A DNA stretch of 64,000 nt. Source: Roseovarius aestuarii. GTDB lineage: Bacteria > Pseudomonadota > Alphaproteobacteria > Rhodobacterales > Rhodobacteraceae. Every line of letters begins with the position of its first letter. Position 1 is the first letter of the stretch. A program made the translations under genes and the position numbers. The stretch spans positions 310,001 to 374,000 of the forward strand of contig JAPWHL010000002.1 of NCBI GenBank assembly GCA_027214255.1, written 5' to 3'. Under the pieces are notes generated by a model. The model did no database searches. It saw only the letters and a program-made list of their open reading frames with translations, and was not told the origin of the DNA. This document shows positions 50,820 through 59,937 of this stretch, piece by piece.

Positions 50820-50901
50820 CCAGCGACCTGATAGACGCTTACGTCCGCGCCTTACAGTGCGGAATGACAACGTGAAACGCCCCATTGAAAGAGAGCGAGA
50901 T

Positions 50902-51702
50902 ATGAGACTGCAAGGCAAAACCGCATTGGTGACAGGGGCGCGCGGTGGTATCGGGCGGGCCATCGTCGCCCGGTTTGAGCGCGAAGGCGCGCGCGTCTAC
51001 GCCGCTGACCTGACTGAAACGGGTTCTATTTCAAACGCTTCAGCCGCTGAATTGCCCGGTAATTTCGTCAAGCTGGACGTCACATCCGAGGCCGATGCCA
51101 TCAACGCCATGCAGCGAGTGCGCGCTGATGTCGGGCATCTGGACATCCTGATCAACGCCGCCGGAATCGAGATTGAGAAAACCATCGAAGATACGACGCT
51201 GGACGAATGGAACCGCTCTTTTGCGGTCAACGTCACCGGCACGTTCCTGACCTCAAAACACGCGCTGCCCCTGATGCGCGCCGCCGCGCAAAACGGTGCA
51301 ACCGCCAGTCTGATCAACTTCGGCTCATACGACGGATTCATCGCCGATCCCGGACTGGCGGCCTATTGCGCGACCAAAGGTGCAGTGCATGCGCTGACTC
51401 GCGCAATGGCCTGCGATCACGGCCCCGAAGGCATCCGCGTAAACGCAATCTGTCCGGGTTATATCGACACGCCGATGTTGCAAAGCTTCTTTACCGGAGA
51501 CGGCTCCGGCGGCGGTGGAAAATCCATAGATGATTTGCAGCAAGCGGTCCGTGATGTGCATCCCATGCGCAGCTACGGCACGCCCGATGACATCGCCAAT
51601 CTGGTGACTTGGTTGGCCAGTGACGAGGCGCGCTATGCATCTGGGCAGCTGTGGATTCTGGACGGCGGGCTAAGCGCACAGGTACAGCAAATGAAATTGT
51701 GA
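50902..51702 (+). CDS. Short-chain dehydrogenase/reductase
   Basis: 266 residues starting MRLQGKTALVTGARGGIGRA. The Rossmann motif is TGARGGIG (11-18), NAG motif INAAG, and catalytic Ser142, Tyr155 and Lys159 (YCATK). It is a classical SDR oxidising or reducing an alcohol or carbonyl. It lies 82 bp after the Rieske gene and starts the dehydrogenase part of the cluster; it probably acts on the oxygenase product, for example an aldehyde or hydroxy acid. Confidence 0.88.
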   Translation: MRLQGKTALVTGARGGIGRAIVARFEREGARVYAADLTETGSISNASAAELPGNFVKLDVTSEADAINAMQRVRADVGHLDILINAAGIEIEKTIEDTTLDEWNRSFAVNVTGTFLTSKHALPLMRAAAQNGATASLINFGSYDGFIADPGLAAYCATKGAVHALTRAMACDHGPEGIRVNAICPGYIDTPMLQSFFTGDGSGGGGKSIDDLQQAVRDVHPMRSYGTPDDIANLVTWLASDEARYASGQLWILDGGLSAQVQQMKL

Positions 51703-51771
51703 CCGCTGCGATCAGGGAACGTGGCCTGCATCCGCTGCGCCGCTTCATCCAGCAAACAGGACGAAACACTC

Positions 51772-52518
51772 ATGACGCAAGACATCGCCATCATCACCGG
51801 AGCTGCAGGCGGTATCGGGCGCGCCGTGACCGACCGCTTGCTGTCGGACGGCTTTGGCGTGCTGGGCTGTGGGCGCAGCCCGCGCCCCGCTGATTTCCCC
51901 GGCGCGGCGCATTGGGTTCAAGCCAGTGTGGCAGCCCCTGCCGGAGCCGCGCAGATTGCCCGCACAGCTCAGGATCTTGGCCCTGTGACAGTGCTGGTGA
52001 ACAATGCGGGGGTGCAAATCGAAAAGACAGTGGCGGACACAACCGACGCTGATTGGGACCTGTTGATGGGGGCCAATTGCCGGGGGGTGTTCAACATGTG
52101 CCGCGCGGTCCTGCCCGACATGTCGCGGTACGGTGGCAGCATCGTCAATATCGGGTCGATCTCGGCCACGGTGGCGGACCCGTCCATGGCGCTATACAAC
52201 GCCTCCAAGGCCTTTGTGCACGGGCTGACGCGGTCCATCGCAGTCGATCACGGGCCGAATGTACGCTGCAACGCCATCGCGCCCGGCTGGATCATGACCG
52301 ACATGGCCGAAGATGGATTTGCGCTGGCGGACGACCCGGCCAAGGCCATGCAAGACGCACTGGCCCGCCATCCGGTCGGACGCATGGGCATGCCTACCGA
52401 CGTGGCCAATATGGTTGCGTGGCTCGTCTCGGATCAGGCGGCCTATGTGTCAGGCGCAAGTTTCACCGTGGATGGCGGCATGACAGCGGCCTCCCCCTTA
52501 AATCCGGGATTGTTTTGA
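51772..52518 (+). CDS. Second short-chain dehydrogenase/reductase
   Basis: 248 residues starting MTQDIAIITGAAGGIGRAVT. Motifs: TGAAGGIG (9-16), NNAG (77-80), Ser129/131 and Tyr142-x3-Lys146 (YNASK), PGWIMTDM. A paralogue-like enzyme of the upstream SDR, though clearly different in sequence. Its stop overlaps the next ATG, so the last three genes are coupled. Likely a further step in the same degradation route. Confidence 0.88.
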   Translation: MTQDIAIITGAAGGIGRAVTDRLLSDGFGVLGCGRSPRPADFPGAAHWVQASVAAPAGAAQIARTAQDLGPVTVLVNNAGVQIEKTVADTTDADWDLLMGANCRGVFNMCRAVLPDMSRYGGSIVNIGSISATVADPSMALYNASKAFVHGLTRSIAVDHGPNVRCNAIAPGWIMTDMAEDGFALADDPAKAMQDALARHPVGRMGMPTDVANMVAWLVSDQAAYVSGASFTVDGGMTAASPLNPGLF

Positions 52519-53450
52519 TGGATGTCACACATACAGCCTGCCTTGGTGCAGGTGTCATCGGGGCCAGCTGGGCCGCTTTATTTCTGGCCGCAGGGCGCAG
52601 TGTTGCGGTTTACGATCCGGCGGCTGACGCGGAATCCGCAACGCGCGACTATGTACAAAACGCATGGCCCACGCTGACCGAACTGGGGCTGACCGAACAT
52701 GGCACGCCTGACGCGATCACCTTTCACAGCGATCCGGTAAAGGCCGTTAAGGGGGCCGGATTCATTCAAGAAAGCGTGCCAGAGCGCTTGATGATCAAAC
52801 ACGCGCTTTTTGCACAGATTGAACCGGCGCTGACGCCGGGCGCCATCGTGGCCAGCAGCGCCTCGGGCCTGACATTGGGCCAGATGCAAGGGGGCTGGAA
52901 CAATCCAGCGCCTTTCGTTCTGGGCCATCCGTTCAACCCGCCGCATCTGGTCCCGCTGGTTGAAGTGATGGGAAATGAACGCACCGGCCCCGGCGTCGCC
53001 GACCGCGCAGCGCAGTTTTATGATGCGATCGGCAAAGTTACGATCCGCGTCAACCGCGAGGTGCCCGGCCATGTCGCCAACCGCCTACAGGCCGCCGTTT
53101 GGCGCGAGGCAATCCATCTAACACAATCAGGCGTCGCCAGCATCGGTGACGTGGACAAGGCAATGTGGGCCGGTCCTGGCCTACGATGGGCAGCGATGGG
53201 GCCGACGGCCTTGTTCAGTCTGGGCGCTGGCGCGGGTGGCATGCAGGCGTTTTGCGATCATTTCAAGGATACGTTTAACGGCTGGTGGGACGATCTGGGC
53301 CAGCCGGTGCTGGATGACGACACCATTGCGATGATTGTTCAAGGCGCCGCAGATGCCGCGATGGGCGAGGATCAGGCCGATATGGCTGCGCGCAGGGACG
53401 CGATGATCACCGCAATGACCAAAGCCCTGCGTCCCTACCGCAAAGCTTAG
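52518..53450 (+). CDS. 3-hydroxyacyl-CoA dehydrogenase family, carnitine dehydrogenase-like
   Basis: 310 residues starting MDVTHTACLGAGVIGASWAA. NAD-binding glycine-rich loop (residues 9-17), FIQESVPERL in place of the usual VVEAVxE, catalytic His137 in LGHPFNPPHLVPLVEV, and the C-terminal dimer domain (VPGHVANRLQAAVWREAIHL, GPGLRWAAMGP). This arrangement is that of L-carnitine 3-dehydrogenase (CdhA-type). Carnitine-specific partner genes (dehydrocarnitine cleavage, thioesterase) are absent here. The operon ends at a hairpin shared with the opposite tup genes. Confidence 0.85.
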   Translation: MDVTHTACLGAGVIGASWAALFLAAGRSVAVYDPAADAESATRDYVQNAWPTLTELGLTEHGTPDAITFHSDPVKAVKGAGFIQESVPERLMIKHALFAQIEPALTPGAIVASSASGLTLGQMQGGWNNPAPFVLGHPFNPPHLVPLVEVMGNERTGPGVADRAAQFYDAIGKVTIRVNREVPGHVANRLQAAVWREAIHLTQSGVASIGDVDKAMWAGPGLRWAAMGPTALFSLGAGAGGMQAFCDHFKDTFNGWWDDLGQPVLDDDTIAMIVQGAADAAMGEDQADMAARRDAMITAMTKALRPYRKA

Positions 53451-53460
53451 CAGTCTCAAA

Positions 53461-53496
53461 AAAGGGCGCAGCGTTTATGGCAATGCTGCGCCCTTT
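53461..53496. terminator. Bidirectional terminator
   Basis: AAAGGGCGCAGC, 12-base loop, GCTGCGCCCTTT: a perfect 12-bp stem with A-run before and T-run after. It sits between the convergent carnitine-dehydrogenase-like gene and tupA and can serve both. Confidence 0.88.
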
Positions 53497-53504
53497 GCCG
53501 CCGA

Positions 53505-54332
53505 TTATTCCGCCGCTTTGGCCGTGTCTGTCATCTGGGCGTTAAAGGTGAACAGCTGCTCGCCAGCCACCTGATAGCCGTTGATCAGCTCGGCCGCACG
53601 TGCGCTGGTCAGCCACTCTTCTAATTGCATCGCCAGATCATTGCGGATGTGATCGCCTTTGTCAGGATTGACCGGCAGGAATGCGTATTGGTTGAACAAC
53701 ACCGGGTCGCCCGCAAACAAAAGCCCAAGATCGCCCTTGTTGCCAAAGTTCAGCCAGCTGGCGCGATCTGACAGGATATAGGCATTCATGCCCGACGCCG
53801 TGTTCAGCGCCGCGCCCATCCCCGCACCGACCGCACGATACCAGTCACCAGCGTTGGCCACATCAATACCCGCAGCGGCCCAAAGGCTCAGTTCTTTCTT
53901 GTGTGTCCCGCTGTCATCTCCACGGCTGACAAATGGTGCTTGGGCTCCTGCGATCCCCTGCAAGGCGGCAGCGGCAGTTTCTGAATCTGCCGTCCCGGCC
54001 GGGTCGTCACTGGGACCGATCACAACAAAATCATTATACATGATCTCGCGGCGGTGCGTGGCATGCCCCTCGGCCACGCTTTTTTCTTCAGCGGCGCGGG
54101 CATGGACCAAAATGGCATCCACGTCGCCTGCTGCCCCCAGCTTTAGCGCCTGTCCGGTGCCAACCACCAGCAGTTGCACATCAATGCCCGTGTCGGCCTT
54201 GATTTCAGGAAGCAGCACGTCAGCCAGCCCCGAGTTATGAAAGCTGGTGGTGACAGCCATTTTCATATCTTCGGCCAAAACGGGCGTTGCGGTGGCCAAA
54301 GCGACGGCCAGAACGGTAGACATGATACGCAT
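53505..54332 (-). CDS. tupA: Tungstate-binding periplasmic protein TupA
   Basis: 275 residues with a signal peptide (MRIMSTVLAVALATATPVLA). Family motifs: AVTTSFHNSGLADVLLPEIK, VGTGQALKLGAAGDVDAILV, MYNDFVVIGPSDDPAG and SRGDDSGTHKKELSLW, the oxyanion-binding set of TupA rather than ModA. It captures tungstate for the TupBC transporter. It is the last gene of a tupB-tupC-tupA operon, an order different from the usual tupABC. Confidence 0.88.
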   Translation of the reverse strand: MRIMSTVLAVALATATPVLAEDMKMAVTTSFHNSGLADVLLPEIKADTGIDVQLLVVGTGQALKLGAAGDVDAILVHARAAEEKSVAEGHATHRREIMYNDFVVIGPSDDPAGTADSETAAAALQGIAGAQAPFVSRGDDSGTHKKELSLWAAAGIDVANAGDWYRAVGAGMGAALNTASGMNAYILSDRASWLNFGNKGDLGLLFAGDPVLFNQYAFLPVNPDKGDHIRNDLAMQLEEWLTSARAAELINGYQVAGEQLFTFNAQMTDTAKAAE

Positions 54333-54386
54333 GGGTCATTCTCCTTTTATCTGCGTTAAATTTAACAATGCTGGACGTTCGTCTGG

Positions 54387-55103
54387 CTATTCTACGATGT
54401 CTCCGGCCAGAAACGCCCGGGCCTCTGGCGTTCTTGGCGCGTCGAAAAAATCGGGGGCTGTTCCTGTCTCGTGGATCAATCCACCCCGCAGGAAGATAAC
54501 ATCGCGTGCCAACCTGCGGGCCTGACCCATGTCATGCGTTGCCATGATAACACGAGTGCCGTCGGCGACCGCCTGTTTCAACAATGTCTCGATATCACGC
54601 GTGGCACCGCCATCCAAAGACGCCGACGGCTCGTCCAGAAACAACAGGTCAGGCGTGGTGATCAGCGCACGCGCCAACGCCAATTTTTGTTTTTCGCCAC
54701 GTGACAAAACCATGGCGGCACGGGTCTGCGCGGTCTCTAGCCCGATCCGAGTGCACCAAGTCTGCGCCGCTGCACGTGCCGCACTGCGGCTGGCACCGTT
54801 CAGACGCAAAGGATAGGCCAAATTGTCCTGAACCGATCGGCGCAACATCACCGGATTCTGAAACACAAACGCCTGCCGCCTGCGCGCCTCGTCCGCCGGA
54901 ACAGCCCAGTTTAACGTTCCGTGACTCATCCGGTTGATGCCATGCAGCATTTGCAGCAGCGTGGATTTACCCGCGCCATTCGGGCCAATGACAATGGTCA
55001 CGCCCTGCCCGTCCAACACCAGATCAATCGGCCCGATCAATCGCTTGCCGCGTCGACGCACCTGTGCGCCACGCACTGTCAAAGGAAGAAGCGCCCCTAC
55101 CAT
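54387..55103 (-). CDS. tupC: Tungstate ABC transporter ATPase TupC
   Basis: 238 residues. Walker A IGPNGAGKSTLLQML, Q-loop FVFQNPVMLRRS, signature LSRGEKQKLALARAL (the LSGGQ position varies), Walker B DLLFLDEPSASLDGG, and H-loop MATHDMGQARR. It energises uptake. The gene overlaps tupB by 7 bp and lies 54 bp before tupA. Confidence 0.88.
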   Translation of the reverse strand: MVGALLPLTVRGAQVRRRGKRLIGPIDLVLDGQGVTIVIGPNGAGKSTLLQMLHGINRMSHGTLNWAVPADEARRRQAFVFQNPVMLRRSVQDNLAYPLRLNGASRSAARAAAQTWCTRIGLETAQTRAAMVLSRGEKQKLALARALITTPDLLFLDEPSASLDGGATRDIETLLKQAVADGTRVIMATHDMGQARRLARDVIFLRGGLIHETGTAPDFFDAPRTPEARAFLAGDIVE

Positions 55104-55801
55104 TGCCGCCCCGTTTCTGTCCGGCTGAGCCAGTGGATTGCCAAATTGACCAGAATGGCGAGTGCGATCAACACAAAGCCCAGCCCCAGCGCCAGTGCAA
55201 AATTGCCCTTGCCGGTTTCCAGCGCGATGGCCGTCGTCATCACGCGGGTCACATTGTCTATATTCCCACCAACGATCATAATCGCGCCGACCTCACCGAT
55301 GCCCCGACCAAAACCGGCCAGCGCCGCCGTCAGCAAGGCCCGGCGCCCGTCCCACAACAGGGCCACGATGCGCTGGCATTGGGTTGTGTTTAGAGAGATC
55401 AGCAAGTCATGGTATTCAGCCCACAACTCGCGCAGGGATTGATGTGCAACGGATGCGATAAGCGGCACGATAATGATCACCTGTGCGATGATCATCGCCG
55501 AGGGCGTGAACAACAGGCCCAGCACCCCCAAAGGTCCGCTGCGCGACAGCAAAACGTACACGACCAGCCCAACCACCACCGGCGGTAATCCCATCAACGC
55601 ATTCAGCAGTGCGATGACCGCACGCCGCCACCGAAACCGCTTGACCGACAAGAACGCAGCCAATGGCAATGCGATGGCGCAGGCAATGACCAGCGCGCAT
55701 AACGTCACCTGCAACGATCGCAACGCGATGGCCGTCAGGTCCGGATCCAAAGTAATCAACAGGCGCGCCGCCTCGGCGAAGCCTGCCCAAAGGTCTGTCA
55801 T
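55097..55801 (-). CDS. tupB: Tungstate ABC transporter permease TupB
   Basis: 234 residues starting MTDLWAGFAEAARLL. Five to six membrane helices with the EAA-type loop AGFGRGIGEVGAIMIVGGNI and the GLPPVVVGLVVYVLL core of TupB/ModB permeases. It is the first gene of the tupBCA operon. Confidence 0.88.
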   Translation of the reverse strand: MTDLWAGFAEAARLLITLDPDLTAIALRSLQVTLCALVIACAIALPLAAFLSVKRFRWRRAVIALLNALMGLPPVVVGLVVYVLLSRSGPLGVLGLLFTPSAMIIAQVIIIVPLIASVAHQSLRELWAEYHDLLISLNTTQCQRIVALLWDGRRALLTAALAGFGRGIGEVGAIMIVGGNIDNVTRVMTTAIALETGKGNFALALGLGFVLIALAILVNLAIHWLSRTETGRQW

Positions 55802-55987
55802 GCAATGCGAATCCCGCGTTGTAAACGCCACGCAGCCTAGCCAGCCAAGCGGAGTTCACAACCCGCGAAATACGCCAACTACCCGCGTGGGGGTAAAACC
55901 CTACCCGATTGGCGCGGCATCCGCGTGACCTTGTCCGACCAATTATACCAAGGGCGGCACTCGCCCCCTCCCGGCCTGAATACCCGT

Positions 55988-56647
55988 CTAGTTGGTCACC
56001 AGTGAATATTCGGTGCCCGCGCCCTTGTTCACCACTTGGATCGTGTATTGATCCGCCGTGTCCGGGCGCCATCCACAATAGGCAATATCGGTGATATCCG
56101 TGTCTGAACACACCAAGCGCCCGGCACTGTCATAGACATGGAGGTCTAGATTGGACGAGCCTTTTCCCTCAACATAAATCTCGGCGTAGCTGCCACCGGT
56201 AAAGGCAATTCCGGGGTATTTATCGGTCTTTTGTGCCGCAATCGCCGTGCTCGAATACACCGGCCCGTCCTGCACACCTTTAACCGTGACAAACCGCACA
56301 TCCTCGACCAGTTTCTCCAGCGCGGGATTGCCTTGTGCCAGCAGCGCGGCGGTGTTCAGCATCGCCTCGGCGCTTAGCGGGCCTGTCTGGGCGGCGGTGC
56401 CGCCCTCGGGGGTGCGTGTGCCGGGCACAATCGGGGCGGTTTTGCGCATCTTTGCAGCGGCCACAATCATCAATGGGTCCTGATCCGCCAAGCCCGCTCG
56501 ATACATCAAGCGCGAGACCTCCAACCGTTTCAGTAGCGTGATCGGCGCGCCCGTATCGCCCGCCAGCGCGCCGACCGGCAAAGCCGCCATTAAAACGGCA
56601 CAAAACATCTGAGGCAGGACGCCAATAGGCGGGAAGAACCGGGACAT
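55988..56647 (-). CDS. Secreted protein with PPC-like C-terminal domain
   Basis: 219 residues with a signal peptide ending near ALAG (residue 30); AGGAGC precedes the ATG by eight bases. The N-terminal part after the signal is helical (RLEVSRLMYRAGLADQDPLM); the C-terminal 75 residues (YAEIYVEGKGSSNLDLHVYD, then DIAYCGWRPDTADQYTIQVV) look like a bacterial pre-peptidase/jelly-roll beta-sandwich with a likely disulfide between Cys180 and Cys191. Function unknown. It is divergent from the patatin gene. Confidence 0.7.
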   Translation of the reverse strand: MSRFFPPIGVLPQMFCAVLMAALPVGALAGDTGAPITLLKRLEVSRLMYRAGLADQDPLMIVAAAKMRKTAPIVPGTRTPEGGTAAQTGPLSAEAMLNTAALLAQGNPALEKLVEDVRFVTVKGVQDGPVYSSTAIAAQKTDKYPGIAFTGGSYAEIYVEGKGSSNLDLHVYDSAGRLVCSDTDITDIAYCGWRPDTADQYTIQVVNKGAGTEYSLVTN

Positions 56648-56918
56648 GATTAACGCTCCTATTTTAGTTGCGGCCCCTCCATTGCAGCGGCGCATGCAAC
56701 ACGTGGCCTGAAACCGGCCTATGTCCTGGCAGTATTTCATAACACCTGTGAGCGTGCCAATGGTTTCAGCCCCGTCTGCACGATTGTGACCACGGCAAGG
56801 AAAACCACCAAAGAACATCACCTGATCAGTCCGCCCCTTGCGAAACCTCTTTGCGACGGGGTGGACGTCCGTTAGCGTGGCTTCACAGGAAACGAGCCTT
56901 GGGGGAGGCACCGCACCG

Positions 56919-58394
56919 ATGATATCTATGCCTGTCAGCATCCTGCGCGCCTGCGCTGCCCCAATCTTGGGGGCGCTTCTTAGTTTGGCGGGATGCTCTG
57001 CCGTGAATGATCCAATCAATCAGACGCTCAGTGAAACGGACACACAGCTGGATACGGGGCTGGATGCGCGCGTTTCCAATGGTGCCGATGATGGCATTTA
57101 CATCGGTCTGGCATTTTCGGGCGGCGGCATGCGCGCGTCAGCCTTTGGTCATGGCATGCTGGAAGAATTGCGCGCCACTGCGCAACAGGCCAACGGGCGC
57201 AACGGCCTGTTGGAGCATGTCGAACTGGTTTCGGGTGTGTCCGGCGGGTCCGTCACGGCCGCCTTTTACGGGTTATACGGACCAAACGGGCTGAACCGTT
57301 ACCGCGAGCAATACCTGATCCAGAATGCCGAAAAATACATGGCCAACTCGCCGTTGAACCCCTTGACGATTGTGCGGGGCCTGTCCGGTGGGGCCAACAG
57401 CCGCAACACATTCGCGCGGTTTCTGGATGAAAGCATTTTCAAGAACGCCACCTTTGCCGATATGGCCGCGCGCGGTCATGCGGTGACGTGGATCAATGCC
57501 GCGGACATCGCCAATAACACGCCTTTCCTGTTCTCGCCCGAGACTTTTGATGCGCTGTGCAGCGATCTGGGTGCACTACCGGTGTCTGAGGCAGTTGCCG
57601 CCTCGGCGGCGTTCCCGCTGGTGTTCAGCCCCATTGTATTGGAGGCACACACAAATGCGTGCAACTATTCCGAACCCGACTGGCTGACCGCTGCGCGCCA
57701 CAACCCCGAGGCCAGCTCGGCGATGCGGGCCTACGGCAAAACGCTGGAATCGTACCGTGACCCGAAAAAGGTCAAGTTCGTCAAACTTCTGGATGGTGGC
57801 ATCACAGATAATTTCGGCACCACGGGTTTGACCATGGCACGGGCCAAATCGAAAACGCCGCACGGCCCACTATCTCCGCAAGAGGCCGTCAAGCTGCGCC
57901 GCATGCTGTTTCTAGTCGCCAACGCAGGGGTACAGTCTGATTATGGCTGGACCCAAAAGAAAAAAGGACCGGGCGGCGGGCAACTGATCATGTCCATCGC
58001 GAAATCCTCGATGGGGTCGGCAACACGGGTGGGCTATGACGTTATGCGCCTGACGCTAGATGACTGGGTGACTGACTTGATCGAATACCGCTGTGGCTTG
58101 TCCCTGTCGCAGGTCCGCGCCTTGCGCGGATCAACCGCTGGTTGGGATTGCCAGGACGTCAAGCTGTTCGTCGGCCAAGTTTCATTTGAAGGGGTCGATG
58201 CCGACCAACGTGACGCGCTGAACGCGATCCCCACCCGCCTGCGCCTGAAAACAGAAGAGGTCGATGCCGTGATCCAAGCCGGGCGCGATGCCACGCGCTC
58301 AAATCCAGAATTAAACGGATTCCTGCGCAGCATCGACGGTTTTGCCGACCCGCTCGGGCGTATTGCAGGCGCACGGCGGATCACACCGCAGTAA
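56919..58394 (+). CDS. Patatin-like phospholipase lipoprotein
   Basis: 491 residues from ATG at 56919 (ATG at 56928 also possible), preceded by GGGGGAGG. Lipobox LSLAGC (Cys26) marks a lipoprotein. Patatin motifs: oxyanion hole FSGGGMRASAFGHG, nucleophile elbow GVSGG with Ser108, and the catalytic Asp292 in LLDGGITDNFG. It is predicted to hydrolyse phospholipid or other acyl esters at the membrane. It has no obvious operon partner; its gene is divergent from a secreted protein gene. Confidence 0.88.
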   Translation: MISMPVSILRACAAPILGALLSLAGCSAVNDPINQTLSETDTQLDTGLDARVSNGADDGIYIGLAFSGGGMRASAFGHGMLEELRATAQQANGRNGLLEHVELVSGVSGGSVTAAFYGLYGPNGLNRYREQYLIQNAEKYMANSPLNPLTIVRGLSGGANSRNTFARFLDESIFKNATFADMAARGHAVTWINAADIANNTPFLFSPETFDALCSDLGALPVSEAVAASAAFPLVFSPIVLEAHTNACNYSEPDWLTAARHNPEASSAMRAYGKTLESYRDPKKVKFVKLLDGGITDNFGTTGLTMARAKSKTPHGPLSPQEAVKLRRMLFLVANAGVQSDYGWTQKKKGPGGGQLIMSIAKSSMGSATRVGYDVMRLTLDDWVTDLIEYRCGLSLSQVRALRGSTAGWDCQDVKLFVGQVSFEGVDADQRDALNAIPTRLRLKTEEVDAVIQAGRDATRSNPELNGFLRSIDGFADPLGRIAGARRITPQ

Positions 58395-58461
58395 ACTCAC
58401 TGCACGCATGAACACGCAAGGTGACGGCAGAAAGCACCCAAAGCGTCTGGGCTTAAACAAA

Positions 58462-58509
58462 AAAGACAGCAGTTTTCCGCACGCAATGGATTGCGGGCGG
58501 GCCGTCTTT
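58462..58509. other. Structured hairpin upstream of the Mo-hydroxylase operon
   Basis: AAAGAC and GTCTTT enclose an inner stem (CCGC-A-CGCAA, loop TGGA, TTGCG-G-GCGG). It lies between the patatin gene stop and the first Mo-hydroxylase gene. It could be the patatin terminator or a leader element of the next operon. Confidence 0.45.
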
Positions 58510-58599
58510 CCGCTTTACTCTGCGCCGACAGCGACAGGCGCGCCCCCAGCAAGCACCGAACGCCCATCAGGGGCACGCCGCCAGGGAATGGAGCAAGTT

Positions 58600-59463
58600 A
58601 TGCAATATATGAAACCGCAGTCCGCTGCGGAAGCCGCCGAATTACTGGCTGCAAACGAAGGGGTTGCGCGCGTTTTGGCTGGCGGCACTGACCTGTTGGT
58701 TCAACTCAAAGCCGGCATGATCGAACCCGACATGATCGTCGACATCAAGCACCTTGACGGCATGGGTGACATCACCGCCGAAGATGGCGGTTTGCGCATC
58801 GGCGCAGCGGTTCCTGGCCAAAAACTGGGCGAACATGCCGATGCGGTCGCCATGTGGCCCGGTGTTGTCGAAGCGTGCGAGCTGATCGGTTCAACTCAGG
58901 TCCAAGGACGCTGCACGATGGTGGGCAACCTCTGTAATGGCTCGCCCGCCGCCGACAGCGTGCCCGCAATGGTCGCCGCAGGCGCCGTTGCACGTATCAC
59001 CGGCCCCGATGGCACCCGCGACTGCCCGGTCGAAGACATTCCCGTCAGCCCCGGCAAAATTTCGTTGAAAAAAGGTGAATTCATCACATCGATCTTTTTG
59101 CCTGCCCGCCCCAAGGGCGCGTCGGATGCCTATCTGCGGTTTATTCCGCGCACGGAGATGGACATCGCCGTTGCATCCGCAGGTGTGAATATAGAATTGG
59201 CCGCCGATGGCACGATTGCCGCCGCGCGCGTGGCATTGGGCGCGGTTGGCCCCAAAGTAGCATTGGTGCCCGACGCAGCGGCGGCCATCATCGGAACCAA
59301 ATTGGAAGACCCGGCGATTGACGCGCTGGTCAAGGCCTGCGAGGCGGCCTGTAATCCGATTGACGACAAGCGCGGCACGGTCGAGTTCCGCACAACCGTG
59401 GCCGGAGTTCTGGCCAAACGCGCGGCAAAGATCGCGATGCAGCGCGCAGGAGACAACGCATGA
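58600..59463 (+). CDS. Molybdenum hydroxylase FAD-binding subunit
   Basis: 287 residues starting MQYMKPQSAAEAAELL, chosen because GGAG lies 7-10 bases upstream. FAD-binding motifs are LAGGTDLLVQLKAG and MVGNLCNGSPAAD; the C-terminal domain has AYLRFIPRTEMDIAVASAGV and the ALGAVGPKVALV strand. It transfers electrons from the 2Fe-2S subunit to an acceptor. First gene of a three-subunit XDH/CO-dehydrogenase-like complex. Confidence 0.9.
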   Translation: MQYMKPQSAAEAAELLAANEGVARVLAGGTDLLVQLKAGMIEPDMIVDIKHLDGMGDITAEDGGLRIGAAVPGQKLGEHADAVAMWPGVVEACELIGSTQVQGRCTMVGNLCNGSPAADSVPAMVAAGAVARITGPDGTRDCPVEDIPVSPGKISLKKGEFITSIFLPARPKGASDAYLRFIPRTEMDIAVASAGVNIELAADGTIAAARVALGAVGPKVALVPDAAAAIIGTKLEDPAIDALVKACEAACNPIDDKRGTVEFRTTVAGVLAKRAAKIAMQRAGDNA

Positions 59464-59936
59464 AAAATATCCACGTATCCACCACCGTGAACGGCGACGA
59501 GGTTGAATTTGTCTGCCCACCTCAGGAAACCTTGTTGGACGCGCTGCGCGACCGTGTCGGTCTGAGCGGTGCCAAAGAGGGCTGCGGCACCGGCGATTGC
59601 GGGGCTTGCTCGGTTGAATTGAACGGCCGTCTGGTGTGTTCCTGTCTGGTGCTGGGCGCCGAGGCACAAGACGCCGAGATCAAGACAATTGAGGGCATGG
59701 CCACAGGGGACAAACTGCACCCGCTACAACAGAGCTTTATCGACAATGCCGCCCTACAATGCGGCATCTGCACACCCGGCATTCTGGTCGCGGCCAAAAA
59801 CCTGTTGGAACGTAACCCCGACCCGACCGACAGCGAAATCCGCTATTGGCTGGCCGGGAACCTGTGCCGTTGCACAGGCTATGACAAAATCATCAAGGCT
59901 GTTCAGATCGCAGCCGCAGAAATGAGAGGCGCATGA
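59460..59936 (+). CDS. Molybdenum hydroxylase 2Fe-2S subunit
   Basis: 158 residues. N-terminal plant-type cluster Cys42, Cys47, Cys50 and Cys62 (GCGTGDCGACSV ... CSCLV) and second cluster Cys101, Cys104, Cys136 and Cys138 (CGICTPGILV ... LCRCTGY). All eight ligands are present. Its start overlaps the FAD-subunit stop by 4 bp (ATGA). Confidence 0.93.
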   Translation: MKNIHVSTTVNGDEVEFVCPPQETLLDALRDRVGLSGAKEGCGTGDCGACSVELNGRLVCSCLVLGAEAQDAEIKTIEGMATGDKLHPLQQSFIDNAALQCGICTPGILVAAKNLLERNPDPTDSEIRYWLAGNLCRCTGYDKIIKAVQIAAAEMRGA

Positions 59937-59937
59937 G

